A DNA stretch of 64,000 nucleotides. Source: Verrucomicrobiota bacterium (GTDB lineage Bacteria; Verrucomicrobiota; Verrucomicrobiia; Opitutales; Opitutaceae). Where the stretch lies: assembly GCA_028293545.1 (NCBI GenBank), contig JAQGOP010000012.1, forward strand, positions 1-64,000, written 5' to 3'. Shown piece by piece: positions 8,483 to 18,093 of this stretch. The notes under the pieces are model-generated. The model did no database searches, had not been told where the DNA came from, and worked only from the letters and a program-made list of their open reading frames with translations. The position numbers and the translations under genes are program-made. The first letter of the stretch is position 1. Every line of letters begins with the position of its first letter.

Positions 8483-8568
8483 GCGCCACATAGACGCCGA
8501 TCCCACCCTTTGGTGGCAAACAATCGCGCAAGCGGGCAGGGCGGCGCGCCCGGCGCTCCACTCATACC

Positions 8569-9897
8569 TCAGCGGTGAATATAAGTATTCAGGAGGTTCT
8601 CGAGGTACTCCTGCTTGCCCGAACGCGGCTTGGGTTCGCCGAGCTTGTGCAAGACGATCTGGTTGAGCTCGCGGAATCCCACGCGTTTTTTCTCGATGTC
8701 GCGGCCGAACCCGGTGTCGAAGCTGGCGTAGCGGTCCTTGAGGAACCCGGAGAGCTTTCCGTCGGCGAGGATCTCGCGTGCGATCTTGAAGGCCAGCGCG
8801 TAGGCATCCATCCCGCCGATGTGGGCGTGGAAAAGATCCTCGGGATCGATGCTCGGCCGGCGCAGCTTCGCATCGAAGTTCAAACCGCCGGACCCAAGCC
8901 CGCCCGCGCGCAGGATCGAAACCATCGCGAGCGAGAGCTCCTTCACGTTCGTGTTGAACTGGTCCGTGTCCCAGCCGAGCAGTTCGTCGCCCGCATTGGC
9001 ATCGATCGAACCGAGCATCCCCTGGGCGGCGGCGGTTTCGATTTCGTGCTGGAAGGTATGCCCGGCGAGCGTCGCGTGGTTGGTTTCGATGTTGAACTTG
9101 AAATTGCGCTCGAGGCCGTAGGTGCGGAGAAACGCGACGCCGGCCGCGACGTCGAAATCGTACTGGTGCTTCGTCGGCTCCTTCGGCTTGGGTTCGATCA
9201 GGAACTGACCCTTGAAACCGATGCTCTTCGCATAATCCACCGCCATGTGGAGGAACGCCGCCAAGTGATCCTGCTCACGCTTCAGGTTCGTGTTGAGCAG
9301 CGTCTCGTAGCCTTCGCGGCCGCCCCAGAAAACATAGTTCTGGCCGCCGAGCGCCTTCGTGACGTCGAGCGCTTTCTTCACCTGGGCGGCGGCGTACGCG
9401 AAAACATGGGCGTCAGGATTCGTGGCGGCGCCGCACATGTAACGGCGGTTGGAAAACAGGTTGGCGGTGCCCCACAGCAGTTTCAGGCCGGTGGCTTTCT
9501 GGAGGTCCTTCGCGTGCGCGACGAGCTTGTCGAGGTTGCGATTCGACTCCGCGAGGGTCTTGCCCTCCGGCGCGATGTCACGGTCGTGGAAGCAGTAGAA
9601 CGGGGCGCGGATCTTCTGGAAAAACTCGAAGGCCGCATCCATGCGCACCTTCGCCACGGAAACCGCGTCGGTGCCGAGTTCCCACGGACGCTGGATCGTG
9701 CCCGGGCCGAACGGATCGGCGCCGGTCCCACGGAACGCGTGCCAGTATGCCACCGAAAAACGCAGGTGGGCCGACATCGTCTTGCCGTCGATCACCTCGT
9801 CGGGGTTGTAATAGCGGAAAGCGAGCGCGTTGCTCGTCGCCGGGCCTTCGTAGGCGATGCGACGGATCTTGGGGAAATGAGCCTTGGCTTTTTTCAT
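8569..9897 (-). CDS. xylA: xylose isomerase
   Basis: 442 residues, the normal length for class II xylose isomerases. Family motifs are the catalytic His in [13 protein letters not shown], the metal-binding [18 protein letters not shown], and [17 protein letters not shown]. It interconverts D-xylose and D-xylulose (and glucose/fructose) in the cytoplasm with two divalent metal ions. No xylulokinase, xylose transporter or regulator is adjacent, so it is a solitary xylA here. The start ATG at 9897 is preceded by a pyrimidine run (GCTCCCTC) and not by a Shine-Dalgarno sequence. The 181 bases upstream hold nothing I recognise. Confidence 0.97.
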   Translation of the reverse strand: MKKAKAHFPKIRRIAYEGPATSNALAFRYYNPDEVIDGKTMSAHLRFSVAYWHAFRGTGADPFGPGTIQRPWELGTDAVSVAKVRMDAAFEFFQKIRAPFYCFHDRDIAPEGKTLAESNRNLDKLVAHAKDLQKATGLKLLWGTANLFSNRRYMCGAATNPDAHVFAYAAAQVKKALDVTKALGGQNYVFWGGREGYETLLNTNLKREQDHLAAFLHMAVDYAKSIGFKGQFLIEPKPKEPTKHQYDFDVAAGVAFLRTYGLERNFKFNIETNHATLAGHTFQHEIETAAAQGMLGSIDANAGDELLGWDTDQFNTNVKELSLAMVSILRAGGLGSGGLNFDAKLRRPSIDPEDLFHAHIGGMDAYALAFKIAREILADGKLSGFLKDRYASFDTGFGRDIEKKRVGFRELNQIVLHKLGEPKPRSGKQEYLENLLNTYIHR

Positions 9898-10078
9898 GAG
9901 GGAGCGGCGAAGCTAGACAGCGTCCCCAGCCGGAACCAGCGGAATTTTTGTCGCCTGTGCGGTGCGGACCGGCATGTCACCCCGATATGTGACATTCGAG
10001 TGGAGCGATTTCCCCGCATGGCGGGATGAGGGCCCGTCGACGTTTACGTGTCCAAGGAATTGCACCCATTCGACCTGA

Positions 10079-11254
10079 TCAGGGTGCACGAAGATGCGTT
10101 CGACCTTTGAAGCGACGGATCGCGAGCGCGAAGCCGGTGTAGACGAGCACCAGGGCGCCGACACACGCGAAGAAGGCGACCAGCTGGCCGACGAGCCCGA
10201 GGGCCTGCCCGGTGTGGAGGTAACGCGTCCAGGAACGTATGCGCCGCGCCGCGGATTGGTCCGCATAGCCCTCGCGTTTCAGGACGTCGCCGGTGGAGGG
10301 ATCCAACGAGAACGTCGTGACGGCAGTGCGCGGCCATTGGCCGGGTTGCTTCAACGTGATCGTGACGGGAGGCGTTGCCGGCCGGCTCGCGCCCGCGTCG
10401 GCTGTATTCCCCAGTCGGATGGTGAGCAGTTCCCAGTCCGGCGCGGCTTTTTTCACCGTCTCGAGCAGGGCGTCGTAATCCAAGCGCGCCGGACTCACGG
10501 GCGGCTTTGGCATTGTCATCGACAAACCAGGTCCGGCGGCCGTCGGCGCCGGGAGGGCCGGCGGGGTTTCCCCGGTGAGGCGATAGATCAGGTTGGTGCC
10601 CCAGCGGAAGGAGATCGGGATGGCAGTGAGCGTGAGGACGATCAGCACCGGCGCCGACCAAAGGCCGATCACATTGTGCCAGTTGAAATCGCGCGCCTTG
10701 CCCGTGGCCTTGCGGTTGAACAGGGAGATCGCCCGGAGGCCCTTGCGCGACCACGACCGCGGCCACCAGAGATAAAGTCCCGTGATCGTGAGGAAGCAGA
10801 ACGCGAGGTTACAGGAGCCATTGATCACCCTTCCGACGACTCGTTTTTCGCCACCCAAAGCGAGGGCCCGGTGGCAGTCATTGAGGACGCGCAGGATGTC
10901 GCGCGCCTTGGTCGACGCCGGGCGGCGCAATTCGCCGGTGTACGGGTTGGCGTAGATCGATTGGTCGCGGCCGAGCGTGAACGCGATGGCCGCGCTTGGA
11001 TCGGCGGAAACGGCGATCGCACTCGGTCGCGCCTCGGGCTCTACCTCGCGCACCTTCGCAAGCAGCTCGCGCACGCCCAGGCGCGATGCAGGGCTCGCGG
11101 GTACGGTGACGGTGCGAGCATCGCGTTCGGCCCAGCAGGTGATTTCGGATTCAAACGCGAGGGTCGCACCTGTGAAGCAAATCACGGCGATCACGGCGCC
11201 GGCGATCGTTCCCGCCAGGAGGTGCAGCCAGAAAATTGTTTTTCGGAAAGTCAT
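10079..11254 (-). CDS. PepSY-associated membrane protein (PiuB-like), iron uptake
   Basis: 391 residues. An N-terminal helix (FWLHLLAGTIAGAVIAVICFTG) is followed by a periplasmic PepSY-like segment, two central helices (LAFCFLTITGLYLWWPRSW and VIGLWSAPVLIVLTLTAIPI), a long soluble part and a last helix (LVGQLVAFFACVGALVLVYTG). This is the PepSY_TM layout of PiuB and related inner-membrane proteins linked to ferric-siderophore use, some with reductase roles. It is the last gene of a four-gene operon headed by a TonB receptor, 39 bases after the TPR gene, which supports reduction or release of iron from siderophores. The residues that would bind haem or iron are not proven here. Confidence 0.85.
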   Translation of the reverse strand: MTFRKTIFWLHLLAGTIAGAVIAVICFTGATLAFESEITCWAERDARTVTVPASPASRLGVRELLAKVREVEPEARPSAIAVSADPSAAIAFTLGRDQSIYANPYTGELRRPASTKARDILRVLNDCHRALALGGEKRVVGRVINGSCNLAFCFLTITGLYLWWPRSWSRKGLRAISLFNRKATGKARDFNWHNVIGLWSAPVLIVLTLTAIPISFRWGTNLIYRLTGETPPALPAPTAAGPGLSMTMPKPPVSPARLDYDALLETVKKAAPDWELLTIRLGNTADAGASRPATPPVTITLKQPGQWPRTAVTTFSLDPSTGDVLKREGYADQSAARRIRSWTRYLHTGQALGLVGQLVAFFACVGALVLVYTGFALAIRRFKGRTHLRAP

Positions 11255-11293
11255 GAATCGATGGTGCGGGCGAGAAGGAGGGCAGATTTTCCT

Positions 11294-12370
11294 TTATGGC
11301 GACACCCGGGAAATTTTTTCCGCGGCATCGGCCAGGCTGCGATGGATGGCGAGGGCACGTTCGCTGGCGTGGTCGCCGGCGGTGAGGACCTTCGGGTGCG
11401 GGAAACCAGCGCGCGCCCGCGCGATCGCCCTTGCGCCGATTTCGCGAAACTCGGGATCGATCGTCCATGCCGGCGGCGCGGCGGCCTCGTCCAGATTCTC
11501 GAGGACAAACTCGGCGAGGAACTGGGGCTGATGGTGCTGGTAAAGTTCGGCGCCGAAGCGAAACAGCCGCGCGGCGAGCGCGCGAAAATGCGGCACGCCG
11601 CGATTTTCCCAGAGGCGCGCGAGGTCCATCCCGGAGTCGACGGCATTGCTGGCTTCGTCGGCCAGGAGATCGACGGTGCTTCGAGGGGTGCGCGACGCGG
11701 ACAGGAGCTGCCCGATCGATTCGCAGAATGCGCGCCGCGCTTTCAACCCGAGATCGGCGAACTCCGCGGCGGTTCGCTCGCGATCACCGACGAGATTGAA
11801 CGCCTCGCGTGCCAGCGCGCCGGCGCGGATGACGGCGGCATGCTGGTTCGTGAGCAGCAGGGCGTGCGCGAGGTTGATCTGGGCGCCCGCGAGGTTGAGT
11901 CGGTAGGCGGGGGTTTCGGCCAACGGGAGATCGCGCAAGGTCGCCACCGCGGCCTGGTGCGACGCGATCGCCGCTTCCAAATTTTCCGCGCCGCCGAGCT
12001 GGAGCAAGGCGTGCCCGCGATTCATCCAGGCGGATCCAAGGCAATTTCGATGAGGTGCATGAATCGCGATCGGCAAATCGCGGAGGAGGGCAATCGCTTC
12101 GTCGTAGGCCAGGATCGCCCCGGCCACCGCGGTGGGAGTCGCTTGTTTCTGGAGGGCGTTGCCGCGATTCATCCAGGCCCCGCCGAGTTCGCGACGGAGG
12201 TCGTCGCGATCTTCGAGCGGCTGCGATCGCAGCAACGCGATCACCGTATCATACGCGCGGATCGCAGCGGCCAGCGCCCCGGGCGTGCCCTCCGCTTCGA
12301 GGCCGTGGCCGTGGCGCAGCCAGCCCGGCGCGTCGTTTGCCGGCGGGAGAAGATTACCCTCGGCGTTCAT
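11294..12370 (-). CDS. tetratricopeptide-repeat-like protein of the iron operon
   Basis: 358 residues from the ATG at 12370. It consists of repeated helical pairs of about 50 residues with a shared pattern: AIRAYDTVIALLR...LGGAWMNRGNALQ, then AILAYDEAIALLRDLP...LGSAWMNRGHALL, then AIASHQAAVATLRDLP...LAGAQINLAHALL. These are TPR-type repeats with extended linkers. There is no signal peptide. In many proteobacteria a small repeat protein also sits between piuC and piuB behind a TonB receptor, so the position is conserved even though the role is not known. It lies 34 bases after piuC and 39 before the PepSY gene. Confidence 0.75.
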   Translation of the reverse strand: MNAEGNLLPPANDAPGWLRHGHGLEAEGTPGALAAAIRAYDTVIALLRSQPLEDRDDLRRELGGAWMNRGNALQKQATPTAVAGAILAYDEAIALLRDLPIAIHAPHRNCLGSAWMNRGHALLQLGGAENLEAAIASHQAAVATLRDLPLAETPAYRLNLAGAQINLAHALLLTNQHAAVIRAGALAREAFNLVGDRERTAAEFADLGLKARRAFCESIGQLLSASRTPRSTVDLLADEASNAVDSGMDLARLWENRGVPHFRALAARLFRFGAELYQHHQPQFLAEFVLENLDEAAAPPAWTIDPEFREIGARAIARARAGFPHPKVLTAGDHASERALAIHRSLADAAEKISRVSP

Positions 12371-12404
12371 GATTCGAAACGAACAGCGCGGGGTGGAATG
12401 AAAC

Positions 12405-13097
12405 TCACATCTCGGCCCATTGGCGGATGAGATTGTGATACACACCGGTAAGCTGGACTGAAGTTTGGGCGGCGACGACGTTGCCCGCCAACTCGTGATT
12501 GAGACGCTGGATGCCCAGGTCCATGTCGAAGAGCAGGGAACGACGCGTGTCGTCGCGGATCATGCTCTGGATCCAAAAAAACGAACACAGGCGCGAGCCG
12601 CGCGTGACCGGCGTGACGCGGTGCAGGCTGGTCGCCGGGTAGAGCACGAGATGGCCGGGCGGAAGCTTTACCTTGTGCACGCCATAGGTGTCCTCGACGC
12701 AGAGTTCGCCGCCATCGTATTCCTCGGGGCCGGCCAGGAAAAGCGTGGCCGAGAGATCGGTGCGGATGCGGTGGCCGGTCGCACGGTGCTGGCGGATGGC
12801 GTTGTCGACGTGCGTCCCGAATTTCTGTCCACCCGAGTAACGATTGAACAGCGGTGGGAAAACATGCAGCGGGAGCGCAGCCGCGAGGAACAGCGCGTGG
12901 GTGCCGAGCGCGCGCAGGATGGTTTCGCCGACCTGGCGTGCCGCGGGGTGCTCTTCGGCAATCTGCGCATTGTCCTTTGCCTTGGCGGACTGGTGGCCGG
13001 CGGTGACTTTGCCATCCACCCAGTCGGCGGCTTCGAGCAGGTGCCGGGCTTCGACGGTTTGCTCCGGCGTGAGGACGTTGGGAATGGTGATGAGCAT
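12405..13097 (-). CDS. piuC: PKHD-type Fe(II)/2-oxoglutarate hydroxylase (PiuC/YbiX)
   Basis: 230 residues, the length of YbiX/PiuC proteins. The iron ligands HxD are in [11 protein letters not shown], the distal His in [18 protein letters not shown], and the following Arg residues can bind 2-oxoglutarate. The N-terminal [13 protein letters not shown] is typical of the family. PiuC genes are iron-repressed and usually travel with Fiu/PiuA receptors; hydroxylation of a siderophore or of the receptor system is suspected but, as far as I know, not established. It sits 19 bases downstream of the TonB receptor gene. Confidence 0.93.
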   Translation of the reverse strand: MLITIPNVLTPEQTVEARHLLEAADWVDGKVTAGHQSAKAKDNAQIAEEHPAARQVGETILRALGTHALFLAAALPLHVFPPLFNRYSGGQKFGTHVDNAIRQHRATGHRIRTDLSATLFLAGPEEYDGGELCVEDTYGVHKVKLPPGHLVLYPATSLHRVTPVTRGSRLCSFFWIQSMIRDDTRRSLLFDMDLGIQRLNHELAGNVVAAQTSVQLTGVYHNLIRQWAEM

Positions 13098-13116
13098 CGG
13101 GAGCGGCGGACGGGCC

Positions 13117-15426
13117 CTAGAATTTGTACGCGGCCGAAAGCAGCAGTGTGCGTCCGGGCCCCGGGATGAAATGCGCGGCGTAACCGCGGTCCACGTAGCG
13201 CGTGTCGGCGAGGTTGTTGATGTTGAGGCGGAGCGTGAGGTTTTTGTTCAGTTCGTAGGACGCCATCGCGCTGTGCAGCCAATACTTCGTCTGCGGAGTC
13301 ACGGTTGCGGTGGCGGCCGCCGTCGGCAGGGCGTAGTAATAGCCGTCGGTAAACTGTGAACCGCCGCCGAGTGTGAGGCCAAAGGGGAGGCGGTAGGTCG
13401 TCCAGAGATTGAACGACTGTTTCGGCACGTAGGTGAGCTGCGCGTCGACCTGCTGCGGCACGCCGGAGGCGTTGACCTCGGCGTTCATCCAAGCGTAGCC
13501 ACCGAAGACGAACCAGTTGTCGGTGAGTTTTCCCGAGGCGCCGAGTTCGAAGCCGTCGACCTGCTGATTGCCCGCGAGCACGGTGTTGCCGGAGGCGTCG
13601 GTCGTGCGGGCATTGACCTTTTCCGTGCGGAAAACAGCGCCGGTGAGGGCGAGCCGGCGGCCGACCAGGTCCCATTTGGTGCCGATTTCGTAGCTGTCGC
13701 TTTTCTCCGGTTCGAGCGCCGCGCTGGTCACGCCGCTGCCGGCGAGCGAAAGGCCCTGGGCGGCTTCGGCCGAGGGATTGTAGGCGCGCCCGTAGCCCGC
13801 GTAGACGCTACCGGTCGGGAGCGGTTTGAAAACCACGCCGCCGCGCCAGCTGAGCATGTCGTCCGTGCGCTGAAACCGCGCCGTCGTGGCGGCGACGGTC
13901 GGCGTCGGCGCGGTGATGGATTTGTACGCGACATCAAAGATCTCGTAGCGCGCGCCGCCGGTGACTTCCCATTTTTTCCCGAACTTCAGGGTGTCGAACA
14001 CGTACACGGCGCCGGAATCGGCGATCGCTTTGGTTAAAGCGCCGGTGTGATGGATCGCGGGCGTGTAGGCGTCGTGCGGGTTTGGGTTGTAGAGATCGGT
14101 GACGGGTGGGCGGCTCGCGTCAGCGGCGGTGACCGCGATGTTGTCGTCAACCTTGGCGTAGCTCTCCTGGCTTTCGCGGGAAACCTCGAGTCCCGCGACG
14201 AGGGCGTGCGCCACTTCACCCATGTTGAAACGCGCGGTGAGATTGGCCTGGTTGGCCACGATTTCGTCCTGCCGGTCCTGGTATTTGGTATCCGTCCGAC
14301 GGACCTGGGCCTGGGTCGGATCGTAGCCGGCATCGAGCATGCCGTTTGTCGCGGACGGCACGGTCGGCGGAATCGAAACCGCGCGCGGAGGCGTAACGAC
14401 GGCGTCGCGCGCGTTGCGGCCGTAGCGCGTGAGGTTTCGCAGGGACGTTTCGCCATCAAATTTGTGCTCGATGACGGCGGTGACCGAATCGCTTTCGATT
14501 TTTTCGTAGTCGCGCGTGACGAGCCCGTAGAAGTTGGCCCAATTCAGGTCATTGATCGTCTTTCCCGCCGCGATCGCACCGGCGGGCAGCGTACCGGGAA
14601 GACCGTAGTCAGGCAGGTTGTCCTGCGACATGTGTGCGTAGGAGAGGGTAGCTGTGGTCGGAGAACCGAGGCCGAGGGCGACACTGGGTGCGATGCCCCA
14701 ATTGGAATTCTTGACCTCGTTGCGCCCAACCACGCCGCCATCGGTCCAGACCGCATTCAACCGCACGGCGGCGCCTTTGGTGTTGGCGAACTCCTGGTTG
14801 GTATCGAGGGTGGCGCGACCATAGTTTTCGGATCCGAAGGTGACTTGGGCAACGGTTGAGTCCCCGCGATGCGGCGCCTTGGAAACCTGATTGACCGATC
14901 CGCCGGTTGAGCCGCGTCCGGAAGTGGCGGAGGAAGGGCCCTTGGAAACCTCGACCTGCTCGATGTTGAAGGTGTCGCGAGTCAGGACACCGGCGTCGCG
15001 CACGCCGTCGATGAACACGTCGTTTCGGGCGCCAAAGCCACGGATGAAAAGATTGTCGCCCGGGGCGTTGCCGCCTTCGCCGGCCTGAAAAGTGATGCCC
15101 GGGGTATTGCGGAGGACATCGCGCAACGAGGTCGCGCCCTGTTCGGCGTAAACGGTGCTGGGGATCACCACGACGGTTTGAGGAATGTCGCGGAGCGGTT
15201 GGGTGAACTTGGGGGACGACAGAGGCTTCACTTTCGTTTCCTCGACATGAACCTTGGGCAGTTCAGTGGGCGCGTCGTTCGCGGCCGCCCTGATGTCGTC
15301 GACGTTGGCGCGAGCGCTCGTTGCGAGGCCGTGCGCGATGACCAAAGCCGTGATTTTAGCTGCGCTGGAGCGCAGGTTGGCTGGCGTTCCAAATGTCAGT
15401 GCAGGTGATAGAATTTCGGGAGACAT
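13117..15426 (-). CDS. TonB-dependent catecholate-siderophore receptor (Fiu-like)
   Basis: 769 residues. The N-terminus is a long signal region ([18 protein letters not shown]... to about residue 40). The plug domain contains [16 protein letters not shown], the [17 protein letters not shown] loop and [18 protein letters not shown]. The barrel follows and ends in the expected terminal aromatic (LLLSAAYKF). Plug and barrel motifs match the TonB-siderophore family, with closest flavour to Fiu/PiuA catecholate receptors. It imports ferric siderophores across the outer membrane using TonB energy. It is the first gene of the iron operon and is probably controlled by the palindromes just upstream of its start. 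No tonB-exbBD genes are in the window. Confidence 0.93.
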   Translation of the reverse strand: MSPEILSPALTFGTPANLRSSAAKITALVIAHGLATSARANVDDIRAAANDAPTELPKVHVEETKVKPLSSPKFTQPLRDIPQTVVVIPSTVYAEQGATSLRDVLRNTPGITFQAGEGGNAPGDNLFIRGFGARNDVFIDGVRDAGVLTRDTFNIEQVEVSKGPSSATSGRGSTGGSVNQVSKAPHRGDSTVAQVTFGSENYGRATLDTNQEFANTKGAAVRLNAVWTDGGVVGRNEVKNSNWGIAPSVALGLGSPTTATLSYAHMSQDNLPDYGLPGTLPAGAIAAGKTINDLNWANFYGLVTRDYEKIESDSVTAVIEHKFDGETSLRNLTRYGRNARDAVVTPPRAVSIPPTVPSATNGMLDAGYDPTQAQVRRTDTKYQDRQDEIVANQANLTARFNMGEVAHALVAGLEVSRESQESYAKVDDNIAVTAADASRPPVTDLYNPNPHDAYTPAIHHTGALTKAIADSGAVYVFDTLKFGKKWEVTGGARYEIFDVAYKSITAPTPTVAATTARFQRTDDMLSWRGGVVFKPLPTGSVYAGYGRAYNPSAEAAQGLSLAGSGVTSAALEPEKSDSYEIGTKWDLVGRRLALTGAVFRTEKVNARTTDASGNTVLAGNQQVDGFELGASGKLTDNWFVFGGYAWMNAEVNASGVPQQVDAQLTYVPKQSFNLWTTYRLPFGLTLGGGSQFTDGYYYALPTAAATATVTPQTKYWLHSAMASYELNKNLTLRLNINNLADTRYVDRGYAAHFIPGPGRTLLLSAAYKF

Positions 15427-15453
15427 GGAGTGATCAGCGGTTGTTGCGGACGA

Positions 15454-15487
15454 GTCTCAACAGATTTGAGACATAATCTCACGTCAA
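15454..15487 (-). promoter_or_regulatory. overlapping palindromes at the promoter of the iron operon
   Basis: Two overlapping inverted repeats lie about 30 bases upstream of the receptor ATG: GTCTCAA-5-TTGAGAC at 15454-15472 and TGAGA-5-TCTCA at 15467-15481. A further half-site GTCTCAA is at 15506-15512. On the minus strand a TTGACG hexamer at 15487-15482 could be a -35 box directly abutting the palindromes, so a bound protein would block polymerase. TGA...TCA ends resemble a Fur box but the centre does not match the usual consensus. I call it a candidate iron-responsive operator. Confidence 0.5.
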
Positions 15488-15564
15488 GAATTTTTGTGAT
15501 ACCACGTCTCAATATCGTCAAATCCTTGGTTTGACCTTGGTTATCGCACACCTTTTATCGGGAC

Positions 15565-16662
15565 ATGGCTGACGCGCTTACAGTTCAACTTGGCGAACGC
15601 AGTTACCCGATAACCTTTGGCTCAGATTTGGCGCGAAGCATTCGCGAACAAATCAGCGGACTGGTGCGCACGGGGAAAAAAGTCGTCGTTTTGACCGACC
15701 AAACCGTCGCGCGGATGCAGGGTGCAGCCATCGAAATGCTGGCGGCGGGTGCGCCGATCCTGCGCGTGGATGCCGGCGAGGAAACAAAGTCCCTCGGCGC
15801 CTTGGGCCAAGTGCTCGATTTTCTTGCGGAAAACCAAGTTGACCGCACTGGGGCGTTGGTGGCGATCGGTGGGGGCGTGATCGGTGACTTGGGAGGATTT
15901 GCGGCGGCGTGTTACCTGCGTGGGATTGATTTTTACCAGGTGCCCACGACTTTGCTCGCGATGGTCGACAGCTCGGTCGGCGGCAAAACCGGGATCAATC
16001 TTCGCGCCGGGAAAAACCTGGTCGGCGCATTTCACCAGCCGCGCGCGGTGTTCATCGACACGGATTTCCTGAAAACATTGCCGGCGCGGGAGTTTGCCGC
16101 GGGCATGGCGGAAGTGATCAAAAACGGGCTGCTGGGCGACGCCGATCTCTTCGGGCGCATCGAGCGGGCGCCGCTGACGGTGAAAAGTGTCGAGCTTGCC
16201 GAGGTGATCCAGCGTTGCTGCGCGTTGAAGGCCCGCATTGTCGAAGCGGACGAACGCGAACTGGCCAGGGAAGGCGGGCGGGCGCTTTTGAACCTTGGCC
16301 ACACGTTTGCCCACGCCATCGAGCAAACCGCCGGTTATGGCGCATATCTCCACGGCGAGGCGGTCGCGATCGGATTGTGCGCCGCCGCTCGGCTTTCGGA
16401 GAAACTCGGGCTGATCGCGGACACCGAGGTCGGGCGTGTCAGGGCGGTGGCGGCGGCCCATGCGCTGCCGACGCGTTTGAATGCGCCGCTGGCGCTGCCG
16501 ACATTGATGGCGGCGGTGGCGCGCGATAAAAAAGTCCGCGCTGGTTTGCCGCGTTTTGTCGTGCTCGAAAAAATCGGCGCGGCGGCGACGCGTCACGAGG
16601 GCATCACGGGCTCGATGGTCGAAGCGTGTTTTCGCGAAGCGGGCGCGGTGGATTCGCTGTGA
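15565..16662 (+). CDS. aroB: 3-dehydroquinate synthase
   Basis: 365 residues. The NAD- and zinc-site motifs of AroB are present: GGGVIGDLGGFAAACYLRGI, TTLLAMVDSSVGGKTGIN, and the metal-binding LNLGHTFAHAIEQ with the later HGEAVAIG. The enzyme converts DAHP to 3-dehydroquinate, the second step of the shikimate pathway, in the cytoplasm. It heads a plus-strand run (aroB, unknown protein, lpxA, pdxA) and is divergent from the iron operon across 138 bases. The other aro genes are not in the window. Confidence 0.97.
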   Translation: MADALTVQLGERSYPITFGSDLARSIREQISGLVRTGKKVVVLTDQTVARMQGAAIEMLAAGAPILRVDAGEETKSLGALGQVLDFLAENQVDRTGALVAIGGGVIGDLGGFAAACYLRGIDFYQVPTTLLAMVDSSVGGKTGINLRAGKNLVGAFHQPRAVFIDTDFLKTLPAREFAAGMAEVIKNGLLGDADLFGRIERAPLTVKSVELAEVIQRCCALKARIVEADERELAREGGRALLNLGHTFAHAIEQTAGYGAYLHGEAVAIGLCAAARLSEKLGLIADTEVGRVRAVAAAHALPTRLNAPLALPTLMAAVARDKKVRAGLPRFVVLEKIGAAATRHEGITGSMVEACFREAGAVDSL

Positions 16663-16694
16663 CTTTTCCCCGGTTCCGCAGTTAATTCCGAACC

Positions 16695-17327
16695 ATGTCG
16701 GCGATCGACGAAGGCATTGTCCGGGAATATTTCGAACAGAACGGCTTCCTCGTGCGCCAGGCGCGCAAGTACCAGGTGTCGGCGCGGCGGAAAACCGGTG
16801 ACGAGGAAATCGACCTGGTCGTGTACAACCCGGCGTGGCGGCGCGGCTCGCGGCGCGCGGATTTTTTCCTGTTCTCGAGCGAGCTCCCGCTGGTCCAGAA
16901 GGCGATCGTCGCGGTGAAGGGCTGGCACACCGGCGTCTTTTCCCCGGCGACGCTCAAGAGCAGCCCGGAGATTTTTCGTTTCCTCGAGGAAAAGGTGCTC
17001 AAGGAAGCCTCAAATTTTTTCCCGCCGGAGGCCGGCGACGACGAAGGTGGCGCGCTCACGAAAATCCTCGTGCTGCCGAGCCTGCCGACCGCGGAGCCGT
17101 TTCGCTCGCAGAGCGTGGAGCTGCTGAAAGCGCAGGGCGTCGACGCCATCATTTCCTTTCGAGCCATGCTGCTCGACATCCTCGACAAGATTGAAATCAA
17201 CCAGAACTACAGCAAAAGCGACACGCTCCAAGTGATGCGCATCCTGAAGAATTACGACCTGCTCAAGGACACGCAGCTCGACATGTTTCCCGACCGCGGG
17301 GCGGCGTCACGCCGCGCCAAAACCTGA
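16695..17327 (+). CDS. uncharacterised protein with a nuclease-like N-terminal region
   Basis: 210 residues with no signal peptide or membrane helix. The N-terminal half reads GIVREYFEQNGFLVRQ, GDEEIDLVVYN, then QKAIVAVKGWHTGVFSP. An N-terminal helix followed by an acidic strand (EEIDLVVY) and a strand ending in VxVKGWH resembles the PD-(D/E)xK fold of restriction-like and YraN-like proteins, but the usual E before K is Val here, so activity is doubtful. The C-terminal half has a Rossmann-like look (TKILVLPSLPT, then SVELLKAQGVDAIISF) and a final helical part. It is tightly placed between aroB (32 bases) and lpxA (4 bases), so it is probably co-transcribed with lpxA and pdxA. I do not recognise its function. 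Confidence 0.75.
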   Translation: MSAIDEGIVREYFEQNGFLVRQARKYQVSARRKTGDEEIDLVVYNPAWRRGSRRADFFLFSSELPLVQKAIVAVKGWHTGVFSPATLKSSPEIFRFLEEKVLKEASNFFPPEAGDDEGGALTKILVLPSLPTAEPFRSQSVELLKAQGVDAIISFRAMLLDILDKIEINQNYSKSDTLQVMRILKNYDLLKDTQLDMFPDRGAASRRAKT

Positions 17328-17331
17328 ACGC

Positions 17332-18093
17332 ATGGCCATTGTCATTCATCCGACCGCCTTGGTGGAAGCCGGCGCCCAGCTCGGCGCGGACTGTGAAATC
17401 ATGGCTGGCGCCATCGTCACGCGGCACTGCGTCCTCGGCGACCGCGTCGTCGTTCACCCTTACGCGGTGATTGGCGGCGATCCGCAGTATTTGAAATTCG
17501 ACCGCTCGACGCCGGCGGGGCTTCGCATCGGGGCAGGCACCGTGATTCGCGAGCACGTCACGCTCAACCGCTCGATCCACGCCGGCGGGTTCACGACGAT
17601 CGGGGAAGATTGCTTTATCATGGCCTCGAGCCACGTGGCCCACGACTGCGCCGTTGGGAACAACGTGGTCTTCGCGAACGGAGCGCTGCTGGCCGGGCAT
17701 GTGTCGGTCGGCGACCATGCATTTTTTGGCGGTGGCGCCGCGGTGCACCAATTCTGCCGGATTGGCGAAGGCGTGATGGTGGCGGGCCACGCGTCAATCA
17801 CGCGCGACGTGCCGCACTTCGTGATGGTGGCGGAGCGCGACGACGTGATTGGTTTCAACCTGGTCGGCCTCAAGCGCCGCGGATTCAGCCGTGAGGCGAT
17901 CGCCCAGCTGAAGCAGGCGTACCAGGAGGTCTATTTCAACGCGGGCAACATTCGCACGCTGGCGGCGGAGGTCCTGAAGACTGGCAAATTCCCGGCTCCG
18001 GAGGCGCGGCGATTCCTGGAATTCTTCGCCGAGGGCAAACGCAGTTTCGCGCGGGCACGTCGCGCGGGCGCGGACGAATCCGATGCCGCATAA
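17332..18093 (+). CDS. lpxA: acyl-[ACP]-UDP-N-acetylglucosamine O-acyltransferase
   Basis: 253 residues. A left-handed beta-helix of hexapeptide repeats occupies residues 1-190 (HPTALVEAGAQLGADCEI and similar). The catalytic His is H104 in SSHVAHDCAVGN, followed by NGALLAGHVSVGDHAFFGG and AVHQFCRIGEG, all LpxA signatures. The C-terminal helical part contains FNLVGLKRRGFSREAI. It catalyses the first step of lipid A synthesis in the cytoplasm, which shows that the organism makes lipopolysaccharide. The 3' end overlaps pdxA by 11 bases, so translation is probably coupled. Confidence 0.95.
   Translation: MAIVIHPTALVEAGAQLGADCEIMAGAIVTRHCVLGDRVVVHPYAVIGGDPQYLKFDRSTPAGLRIGAGTVIREHVTLNRSIHAGGFTTIGEDCFIMASSHVAHDCAVGNNVVFANGALLAGHVSVGDHAFFGGGAAVHQFCRIGEGVMVAGHASITRDVPHFVMVAERDDVIGFNLVGLKRRGFSREAIAQLKQAYQEVYFNAGNIRTLAAEVLKTGKFPAPEARRFLEFFAEGKRSFARARRAGADESDAA

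Noticed and set aside
10094..12430. 778-codon open frame antisense to the PepSY and TPR genes
   Set aside because: Composition is Arg/Gly/Asp-rich with no domain pattern, while the minus strand encodes recognisable proteins.
15531..15564. TTGACC/TTTATC promoter placing aroB transcription at its start codon
   Set aside because: Spacing is right (17 bases), but the -10 hexamer is poor and would leave almost no leader; too weak to list as a promoter.
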